Assembly: GCA_910589185.1 (NCBI GenBank)
Contig: CAJUSU010000001.1
Location: 1 to 64,000 of the forward strand
Direction: 5' to 3'
Length of the DNA stretch: 64,000 nucleotides
Source of the DNA: an uncultured Clostridia bacterium
GTDB lineage: Bacteria > Bacillota > Clostridia > TANB77 > CAG-508
Shown here: positions 24,801 to 36,800 of the stretch, in pieces
Layout: every line of letters begins with the position of its first letter
How positions within the stretch are numbered: the first letter of the stretch is position 1
The notes under the pieces: generated by a model
What the model was told of the DNA's origin: nothing
Database searches by the model: none
The model's input: only the letters and a program-made list of their open reading frames with translations
Position numbers and translations under genes: made by a program

Positions 24801-27800
24801 TATAACAATAGAGGTCAATTAGGAGATGGAACCAATACTTTAAGAACACAACCAGTTAAAATACCAAACTTAACAGGAATCATAGAAATTTCAGCAACAA
24901 GCACAGAGCAAGTTATTGCCTTAAAAGATGACGGAACTGTTTGGGGTTGGGGATATAGTACCCTAGGAGCATTAACAGATGTTGGAGGCTCTACTCCAAA
25001 ACAAATTGCCGGAAAAACCAATAGAATGAAAGACATTGCTAGTATTTCAGCAGGATATTACGCAGGACTAGCCATTACAGATGAAGGAAAAGTCTTAGGT
25101 TGGGGAACAAATGGCTTTGGCGGACTTGGTAATGGAACAACCACCAATACCGCTACACCTACTCATGTAATGGAAAGTGCTACAAAAGAACTAGATCAAA
25201 TCTTTATTATCGCAATGGGCAAAAATTACAGTGTTTATGCAAAAGAAGATGGAAGTGTATGGGCAACTGGTACTAACGAATTTGGACAACTAGGAAATAC
25301 CTCAACAGTCACCATTCATACACCAGAAAACATCAGTCAAGACTACATCAGTACTAACAAATTAGAATTGGTATTCCATGAATTGAATGTAGAACAACCA
25401 ATTAACGCTACTTATAACTTTGGATTTAATTTATATAACAACTCAGCAGACGTAAAATTCACTTATACATCAGAAGATGACACAGTAGCAGCAGTTGGCG
25501 AAAATGGTATGGTAACTTCAAGAAATATTGGCAAAACCTATATCAATATTACCGCAGGAGAGTTAACAAGAAGGGTAGAGGTAAATGTACTAGCACCACA
25601 AGAAATTGCAGCAATGGACGCACAGGGTGGTTTAAGACATACCTTAGCACTCAAAACAAATGGAACTCTATGGGCATTTGGAGATAATAGTTATGGTCAA
25701 TTAGGTTTAGGAAGTGTAGAAAGTACAACTTACCATAAGCCACAAGAAGTAAAATTACCAGAAAATACAAAATTCACCAAAATTGCAGTAGGTAGCAACC
25801 ACAACTTAGCATTAGATACAAATGGAAATGTATATGGCTTTGGACTAAACGCAAACGGACAACTAGGTAACAACACAAATACAAACAGCGGAGAATTAGT
25901 CAAAGTAGAAGGTTTAACCAACATTGTTAAAATAGCAGCCTACAAAAATATGAGTATGGCATTAAACCAAGACGGAGAACTATTCGTATGGGGAGAAGGT
26001 TATAGTAAACAACCTGAAAAGGTAGATTTCCACGCAAAAGTCATTGATATGACAGGAAGAATACTCCTATCAGAACAAGGCACAGTATGGAATATGAAAA
26101 ACCTAAATGAGAAAACACCAACCTTAACCAATATTGTAGAAATCGCGTCAGGAGATAGCCACAACTTAGCTTTAAAAGCAGACGGAACAGTATATGGATT
26201 TGGAGCAAATAACTACGGACAACTAGGTACAGGAAATACTACTAATGCAGACAAACCAGTAGTGATTTCAAACTTACCAAAAGTAGAATCAGTCAAAGCT
26301 AACCTATACACCTCTTATGTACTAACTAGTGCAGGAGAAGTATATAGCTTTGGAAGAAATACAAAATCAAGCTTAGGACAAAACACAAGTGCTACTTATA
26401 ACATGGCTCCTACGAAGATAGATAGCACAAAAGTACAAAGAATTTCAGCAGGTCAAAACTTCGGTATCTATGTCAATGATGAAGGATTTGTATACTCTTG
26501 GGGTAATAATGATTATGGACAACTAGCACAAGACGAAAAAGAAATAATTACTCCTAGCGTAATTGGAACTGTCAAAGTACAAACAGACAAAGACTACATC
26601 ACTATCGAAGAAGGAGAAACCAAAGGCATTAGCGCTACTTTAAATAATACCTTCAATTTAAGAAAAGATGTTATCGCAAGTGACGGCTTTACCTTTGAAA
26701 GTATGAATACAGGAATTGCTACAACACAAGACATTCGAGTAACAGGTGTCAAAGAAGGAATTACTCCTATCGTAATTTCACACCCAGCATCAGAACAAAA
26801 ATCAGCAATTTATGTAGAAGTCGTAAGACCAAACGCAAAATCAGTTATCGACCTAAAAGCAGGTACAGACTTTAACTTAGCACTAAAAGCAGACGGAAGC
26901 TTATGGAGTTGGGGTTCAGGAACTTATGGAAAACTAGGTGTGGGAAGCCTAGACAACCATAATGAACCACAAGTAATTCAAACAGCTTCAAGAACAAGAC
27001 AAATTGCAACCGGTTTAGAACACATCGTAGTTTTATCAGAAGAAGGAAAAGCCTATACTGCAGGTAAGAATGGTAACGGACAATGTGGAAATGGAACCAG
27101 TGTAAATAGTAAAGACTTAACCAATGTGTTAAATGAAAATGGAAAACCATTAGAAAATCTTGTTATGGTAGCAGCACATGGTAATACAACCTACTTATTA
27201 GACAATGAAGGAATTGTATATGCTTGTGGAGCAGGCTATAACAAAGTAGCTACCAAAATAGCAAACTTACCAAAAATGGCACAAATTAGTGGTAACTATG
27301 GTATCACAATGGATAAGAAAGTATTTGACTTAAGCACAGGAAGCCAAGTTGAAAAATTAGAAAACATTATCAAAATCGCACAAGGCGATAACCACACCTT
27401 ATTCTTAAGCCAAGCAAAAACAGTATATAGCTTAGGAACAAACACCAATGGACAAGGTGGAATTGGTACAAAAACCAATATCATGACACCAACACAAGTA
27501 AAAAACAATGTCGGAACTGGAATTTTAACTGGTGTAGTAGACATTGCAGCAGGAAAGAATTTCAGTATGGCAGTTCTAGACAATGGAACAGTTTATACTT
27601 GGGGTTCAAATGAAAATAACAAACTAGGAACAGACCAAGTAAATGACCAAATCTTACCTAGAAGAAATACCAATATCCAAAATGCAATGAAAGTAGCAGC
27701 AGGAACTAACCATGCAGCCTTCGTAGCAAATGACGGTAGGGTATATGCTTGGGGTAATGGAGAAAATGGTACACTTGGAAATGGTGTAGACGCAAACTCT

Positions 27801-30800
27801 ACCCAGCCAGTATTAGTAGGTTCAGAAGAAGTAGTGGTGGACAACCACCATGTAACACTACATATTGATGAAGAAATCACATTAAATGCAAATGTCAAAT
27901 CTTTTAACCTAATTCAAGATTTAGAAAAAGGAAGTTTAACCTATAAGTTAAATGATAATAGTATAGCAACCATTGATAATAATGGAAAAATTACAGGAGT
28001 AAAAGAGGGAGTTACCTCTGTTACAGTAACACAAGATGGAACTGACCACCAAGCAATTGTACAAGTAACCGTAATTAGAAAAAATGCAAATGTTAATCCA
28101 TTAGTTAAAACTACAAATTCAAGTAATGTTATCCTAAAAGCAGACGGAACTGTTTGGACCTATGGTGCAAACGATAACGGAGAATTAGGAAATGGAAACA
28201 ACACAGCTTCTGATAACTTAAATCAAGTAGTATTTAACCCAGAAGTTAAAATCAAAGAAATTGCAGTTGGAGAAAATCATGTGTTAGCATTAGACGAAAA
28301 CGGTGAAGTATGGGCGTGGGGCTCAAATAGCTATTATCAATTAGGAACATCAGAAATAGCAAGTAGTAATCAACCTATCAAACTAGAACTAGGAAGTAAA
28401 GCCATCAAAATAGCAGCAGGTCATAACAGTTCTTATGCAATTACAGCAGACAATAGCTTAATGGCTTGGGGACTAAACACGGACGGACAACTAGGACTAG
28501 GAAATAATGATAATAGACTATTACCAACTAAAGTAAGAACTTTGAAAAATGTATTAGATGTTACAGCTGGTAAATCACATACGGTCATCGTAACCACAAA
28601 TGGAACAGTTTATACAACTGGAAATAACAGTTTTGGAAGTTTAACTGGTGATGACTATAAGAGAAATACTTTCAAGGTAGCTACAAACTTGTCAAACATT
28701 GCATACATTTCAGCAGGGGAATATCACAATATGGCACTAAGTACCAAAAATGAAGTATATGTATGGGGCTATAACGTATATGGTCAATTAGGTACAGGAA
28801 ATACAAGCAATATAAACCAACCTGTTAAAGTAGATATTGCCAATGCAAAACAAGTTTCAAGCGGAAAATCACATTCTAGTATCTTAACCAAAGAAGGTAA
28901 GCTATATAGTACAGGACTAAACAGTTTAGGACAACTAGGAACCACTAGCAAAGACAACCAAGTAACCTTTACATTAGTAGACACCATTGATGAAGTATAT
29001 GGAATTGACACAGGAAACACTTATGATATGGCAATCAAAAATGATGGTACTGTATGGGCTTGGGGAGACTATTACCACGGTACAAATGCTATTAGAACAA
29101 AATCAAATAGTAGAGTACCTACACAAATTGGTATCCAAAATTTCTACCTTGTAGAGAATGACATTAGTGTTAATAAAGACACCAGTAAGCAGTTACAAGT
29201 TAACCCACAATTTGAGTTCAATGTATTTGAAAATAATACATTAGAAAACAATTTCAGCTATATTTCCTTAAATGAAGATATCGCAGTAGTGGACGAAAAC
29301 GGAAATGTAACAGGTAAAAAAGTAGGAACCACTTGGGTAAAAGTAATAGAAAACACTAGCAAAGCAGAACAAATTGCTATTATCCGTGTGACTGAACCGG
29401 GAAATAAAGTAGCACCAAAAGTAGCAGGTGGAATTAACTATGCAGTTGTATTAAAAGCAGATGGTAGTGTATGGAGTTTTGGATATAACTCAAATGGTCA
29501 GCTTGGAGATTCTAGCTTCGTAGCTTCTAAAGTACCAAAAGAAATCAATATCCTAAAATCTTATACAGATATCACAGCAGGAGATAACTTTACCTTAATT
29601 CTAAAGAATGACGGAACAGTATGGAGTGTAGGAGATAACCAATATGGTCAATTAGGACTAGGGGATAGAACCTCACGTCAAACACCAACTGTCATTCCAA
29701 ACCTTGAAAATGTTGTTAAAATTGCAGCAGGAAGCAAACATAGTATAGCTCTAACCAAATATGGAGAAGTCTATACATGGGGTGCTAACACCAATGGTAA
29801 ATTAGGAATTGGAAACCTTGATACCAAAGACTTACCAGTCAAAGTAGAAATTCCAGGTGCTAACATTATTGATGTAGCAGCAGGAGAAGGATATATTGCC
29901 TTAGTAGACAGTAATGGAACAATCTATGTTAGCGGAAAATTAGGAAGTATTGAAAGCAAAGTTCCGGTAGCCGTTAGTGGAATTGCAAATAGCGCTAAAG
30001 CCGCAGCAGGTAAAGACTTAATCGTACTTACCAAAGAAGGAAATGTAGTTCAAGTTGGGGAACAAACTACTACCCTTTATAGTAGTAAAGATGCAGTCGA
30101 TATCGCAGCAAAAGGAACTAACTATTTAATCTTAAATAACAGCGGAAAACTATTTGACGGAGGCATTAGTAGCAATGGAGAAATCGGAGAGGTTCTAACT
30201 ATTGGTAGTGGTATGAATAATACCTACTATATCGCTACAAGCGGTCTAGTTTATAGTAAAGGACAAAACCAATATGGTTCACTAGGAAATGATACAACTG
30301 ATAATTCAGAAGAATATACCCTAGTAGGTAAACGTAGCTTTACCGTATCACCAAACAATATCTTAATGAGTACCAACGACATCAAAGACTTAACCTTAAC
30401 TTCAGAAAGATATAATGTGTTAAAACAAGATAATAGAACCATTAACGATTTTGATTGGGTATCAAATGATACAAATATTGTTACAGTCGAGGCACCTGCT
30501 CAAATTAAAGCAATTGCCGAAGGTGAAACAACTATCACAGTGACACAAAAAGACACAGGAGCAGAAGTAGAAGTAATGGTAGTTGTAGAACCATTAGAGG
30601 CACAGAGGTTAGAAAAATTAGCAGTTAATGAAGTAGATGCACAAGTATCAGGAGCCAAAAAATATGAAGTAACCATTGCAACAGATAAAGACAACGGAAG
30701 TCTAGTTATTACAACAAAAGACAAAACAGACAAAATTAGTATTGATGGTGGAACAACGTGGTTTGAAAATGGAAGCCTAACACAAGTGGTTAGCTTACCA

Positions 30801-33800
30801 AACTCTGTTACACAAATTCCAATTAAAGTACAAACTTCAAATGGAACCGTATTTGATTACACCTTAGATGTTATCAAACAATCTACTATAACGACTTTAG
30901 AAAGCCTAACAGTTAATGGCACAGAAGCAACAGCAACAGGTGGAACTAACTACTCTATTGTAGTAGAAGACGCAGACTTAGCAACAGTCAAAGCAGTTAC
31001 TACACATCAGCAAGCTAAAGTAGGAATTGATAGCAATAGCGTAAAAGTTCATGAAGCAACTGAAGATTTATCTTTAGTAGATACTTTAATTAGAACAGTA
31101 CCAATTCAAGTCATTGCAGAAAGCGGAAAAGAAGTCAACTATGTATTAACCATTTACAAAAAATCAGCAGTAACAGAATTAGAAAGTGTTACAGTTGACG
31201 GAAAAGAAGCTACTAAAAATAACCACTTAAATTATAGTATGGTTGTAGAAAAAGACTCTACCCAAGTAGATGTAAAAGCAATAGCACTATATGATTTAGC
31301 TAATGTTAACATCAATAACTTAGGAGCAGAGGTCAAAGAAACAACAAGAACCATTACTTTAACAGGAGATGTAACAATTGTTAAAATCAAAGTTGGAATG
31401 GGAGAAGAAGAAAAAGAATATACTTTGACCATTACCAAGAAGGTAGACGGTTCTGACTTAGCTGACTTATTTGTTAATGGTGAAAAAGCAACTAAGGTAA
31501 GTGACAATCAATATGAGGCAGTTGTAGCAAGTAACAGTCAAACCGCAGAAGTATTGGCAATTGCAGCAGTAAATACAAGTAATGTTCAGATTGGAAGCAA
31601 CGCTCAAGAAGTAGGAAGTTCAAAAGTAGTAGTTGCTACTCCTGACAATAGCAATATTTACACTATTACCATTACAGACGCAGAAGATGTTAGCAAAACT
31701 GCAACTTATACCCTAACCATTAAAAAGCCATCAACAGATAATAGTTTAAAATATATTCGTATTTCTAATAATGAAATATCAGTAGATGCAACAAGAGATG
31801 CGGGAACCGATACTTATAGAGTAAAAATCAATGAGAAGTACGAGAACTTAACTATTACAGCAGTCGCAAATTATGAATTAGCAGAAGTTGCCATTGAAAC
31901 TAACAGTTATCAAGTAAAACAAGACACTTTAGCATATACCTTTAACACAGAAAGCGCAACCTTGCAAATTAAGGTAAAAGCACAAGACGGAGACGAAAAA
32001 ACTTATACTTTAATTTTAGAAAAACAGTCAAGCGATGTTACCTTAGAATATGTTAAAGTAAATGGAGCAAATGCTGTTAAATCAGCAGAAAAAGCAGATA
32101 CTTATGAAATTACCTTGACACAAAAAGTAGATGACGTAACAGTGGAAGCAAAAACTACTGATGAAGCAGCAGAAGTAGCATTAAACAATATTGTTTATGA
32201 ACTACAAACTATTACGAAACAAATTGCTATGGACGCGAAAGAAATTACTGTTAAAATCAATGTCAAAGCAGAAGATGGTACCACCAAGACTTATGACTTA
32301 ATTATTCATAGTGTACCAGATAACACTAAATTAACAGAAATCACAGTCAATGGTGTAACTGCTGTCTTACAACCATATTCTAATAAATATGTGGTCAGAG
32401 TACCAAGCAATTTAACAACTTATGCAGTAACTGCAAAAGCAGAAGATAGCTTGGCAATGGTTAAAATAGATAACTTTGATGCTATCTTAGCACAAAGTAC
32501 ACAAAATATAGCCAAGACAGAGCCAGCACCTACTAAAGTAGCAATAGAAGTTACGGCTCAAGATAAAGAAAGTAAAGAACAATATGAATTAGAAATCTAC
32601 CCAAGGTCACAAGATACTATCTTAGCATACTTAAAAGTAGATGAAAGCTTTGTAGAACCAGCAGATGATGGACAATACTATGTCAAAGTAGTTAACTCTA
32701 CAACAAGTGTTAAGATTGAGGCAAAGGCTGGGGACGAAAATGCAACAACAGGAATTAACAAAGCAGGAACCACTAATATTGTGACAGAAGTAGGAACCTT
32801 AACAGGAGATGTTACTGTATTTGATATTATAGTTACCGCAGAAGACGGAAATACAAAGACCTACAAGCTAAATGTAGAAAAACTATCTAATGATACCAGT
32901 ATCGTAGGAATTTATGTGGACGGAAATGAGGTAATCGCAGTAGATGGAAAATATGTAGCAAAAATCGGAAATAATACTACCTGCTTAGTCAAAGCAATTG
33001 CTACAAATCCAGATGCAAAAGTATCTGTTGACGGAAACACAGATGCAGTAAAAGAAAATCAAAATACAGTGGACGTTAACGAAGAAGAAAAAACAATAGA
33101 AATTACAGTGACCGCACCAGACGGTACAAAGAAAATCTATCCACTAACACTACAAAGAAATTCAACAGATAATACATTGTTATCTATTTCAGGAAAAGAT
33201 GTACCAGAAGATGCAGTAGTTCAAACTTCTGAAACCACTTACCAAATGATCGTATCAAATGAATTAACGAAGTTAGAATTAACCGCAGTTACTTCAAGTA
33301 AAGTAGCAGAAGTAAAAATTGGGGATAACAGTTATGAAGTAAATACACAAACAAAAGAAGTTACTTTACCAAATGATACCAATACAGTGATTATCACAGT
33401 AAAATCAGAAAGTGGAGAAGAAAAAGAGTATACATTAACCATTATCAAGAAATATGTTCTAACTTTAGATAGTATTACAGTAGACGGAGTAGCCGCAGAA
33501 AAACAAGAGGACGGAACCTATATTGCATGGGTAGACCCTACAAGCACACAAAGTAATGTGGTGGTAACACCAACCTCAAGTAAAGTACAAGTAAAAGTAG
33601 GAGAAACCATTAACAATATTGGAACTACAAACTATACAGTAGCTACCACAGAAGATGAAACAATTAGCAAAATTATTGTGAAATCACCTATTGAAGAAGA
33701 CCAAGTAGAATATACGTTAAAGATTATGAAAAAATCTCAAGATACTACACTAGAATATGTCAAAGTAGACAGTCAAGTAGGAACAGAAGAAGATGATGGA

Positions 33801-36800
33801 AGCTATACTGTCAAAGTGCCAGTACAAGATAATAGTTATACAATGGAAGTAAAAACAACAAGTCCTTATGCTCAGGTTAAAATTGAAGATAACGCATTTG
33901 CATTGGGAACAGATAGTTATACTTTAAATTTAACAGGAGTAAATAGTAAGACAGTAACAGTTACTGTAAAGGCACAAGACGGAACAGAAAAAACTTATAC
34001 CGTAAATGTACAAAAAGTATCTAGTGATAATACGCTTCAAACCGTTAAAGTCAATAATGTAGAAATCACAGAAGTAGACGGAATTTATAGAGCGTTTATC
34101 AAAGAAGATGTGACAAATGCTAACTTGTATGTAGAAACCACCCATAGTGGAGCAACTATCAAGTTAGGAGAAGATGACGAAAAAGTACATACTGTTACAA
34201 AAGATATCACAATGGACCAAACAGAAAAGACAATTGCAATGAAGGTAACTGCTGAAGACGGAAGTGTAAAACAATATACTGTTATTATTGCAAAAGAATC
34301 TTCTGATATTGAAATCCAAAGTGTAAAAGTTGACAATAAAGGTGCTATTGTCGTAGATGAAAGTACTTACTACATTACAGCAACACCGGGAGCGACAGAG
34401 GCAGAAGTAGAAGTTATCGCAGCAAACCAATATGCTGGTGTTCAAATCAATGGAAGCGCAAAACAGACAGGTAAAAACACAGTAAAAGTAACCTTACCAG
34501 CAAATCAAAAAGTGGTAGCTGTACCAATTGTCATCACAGCACAAAACGGAAAAGATAGTAAAACTTATACTTTAAACATTGAGCAAGTATCGAATAATAC
34601 GAATATCATCAAAGTAACTGTCAATGGAAAAGATGTTACAACTTATGATGAAGAAACAAAAACTTATACACATATTGTAGACTATTCAGTAGACGAAGCT
34701 ACCGTTACTGTGGAAACAGAAAATGCGGAAGCAACTGTCAGAATAGAAGCGGGGGCATTTAGTAAACATACTGCTACGGAAAATGTATCAACTGCCGGAG
34801 AAATCAACGATATTACCATTACAGTAGTTGCAGAAGATGGAACAACAGAAAATAGAACATTAGTCATCAAGAAATTATCACAAGATGCATCTATCTTAAA
34901 ATTATTTGTCAATGATGTAGATATCGCTGCAAATGATGACGGAAGCTATACAGCAGAAGTAGTAGAAAGTGAAACAAAGGCAACTGTAAGAATTAAAACC
35001 ACGAATAAAGATGCTCAAATCTTATTAGATGGAACCGCATTAGAAAATAAGGGAGAAGGAACAAAAGAATATACCACAACAGGTACAAGACAGATAACTG
35101 TTCCAATTAAAATCATAGCAGAAGATGGCATTACAACAAAAGAAACTACTTTGACGATTAACATTGTGTCAGACAACAAGAATTTAGAATATGTCAAAGT
35201 AAATGGAGTAGTTGTAACAGAGTATGACGAAGACACTTCTACATATCAAGCATTTATACCAGCAACAGCTGCCACTGCTAGTGTTGAAGTAAAAGCTATC
35301 AGCCCTTATGCTACATTAAATATTGATGGAAATACTGCTACACAAGTAATTACTTACACAGCTACAACAGATGCAGATATTACTTATGTTTATGTAGATG
35401 TCATTGCAGAAAATGATAGTGTAAAAACCTATACAATTGCTATGCAAAAGGAATCAACAGATAATACCTTAAAAGACTTATACAAAGATGGTACACAAGT
35501 AGACCCAGAAGAAGATGAAAACTATATTATCAATGTACCAGAAGATACCTTAGAACTTACCTTAAAAGCAATTGCTAATAATGAATATGCCACAGTAGCA
35601 ATTGGTAATGAAACAGCAGAAGTAAAAGAAACCACTAAGACAGTTACCTTAGCAACTGGCAAAACAACTACTGTTAATATTACTGTAACTGCACAAGATA
35701 AATCACAAAGAGTTTATACAGTAACCATTAACAAAGTATCTGCTAATAATAATATAGAATATGTCAAAGTAAATTCAAATGTTATTACCAATTATGATGC
35801 AGATACCAAAACTTATGAAGCATTTATACCAGCAGGAGCAACAAGCGCTAGCTTGGAAGTTCAGTCTGAAAATGCTTATGCACAAGTCGAAGTATTAGAC
35901 GCCATAGGAACACATAATGTTAATACTACCGTAACCATAGATGAGGAGGAAACTCTCGTATCTGCTATTGTTACAAGTGAAACCGGAGTGGAAGAAACTT
36001 ACTACATCAGGCTAATCCGAATTTCAACAGATAATAGCATCAAACAAATCTATGTCAATGGTACCTTGATAGAACAAGACGAGGACGGTAACTACATTGC
36101 AGAAGTTGCAGAAAATAGCAAAGATGCTCTTGTCAAAGTAGTAGCAAACAATAAATACGCAAGCGTTCAAATAGCCAATGGGGAGGCTAAAACGGAAGCT
36201 AGCGAGGAAACTGTAACACTATCTACTGACAAAATCACCAATGTTGCAATTACTGTTACTTCACAAAGTGGAACTGTCGCAAACGAAACTTTAATTATCA
36301 AGAAAGTATCAGATGATACGGGTATTAACACAGTGCTAGTCAATAGCATTGAATGTAAAAACTATGATGAAACTACTAAGACTTACACAGCCTATATTGG
36401 AGCAGATGTAGATCAGTCTGAAGTAGCTGTTATGGCAAATAGCCAAGGGGCAACAGTTACAATTGAAGATGTAACAGGAACAGGAAATGCTAATAAAACA
36501 GTTGCAACTACTGCACAAACTACGAAGTTAGCAGTAACCATTACTTCTGAAACAGGCAAGACAGCAAAATACACTATTCTAATTGTAAAAGAATCTGCAG
36601 ATGCAACAGTAGAGTTAATCAAAGTAAATGACAAAGAAGTACAAGCACCTTATGATGTAACCATTAAGAAATTAGACACAAAAGCAAAAATCTATGTAAA
36701 AGCAACCAATAGTAATGCCATTGTAAAAATAGGAGATGAAGCGGCAGAAAAAGGAAGCAGCGAGGTAACACTTACTATCCCACTAGAACAAGAGGTTATC

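Noticed and set aside
7090..30600. CRISPR-like or satellite repeat explanation for the regular TGGGCATGGGG-type motifs
   Set aside because: The repeats are in frame, encode RCC1 blade cores, and differ in sequence and spacing, so they are protein repeats, not CRISPR units.
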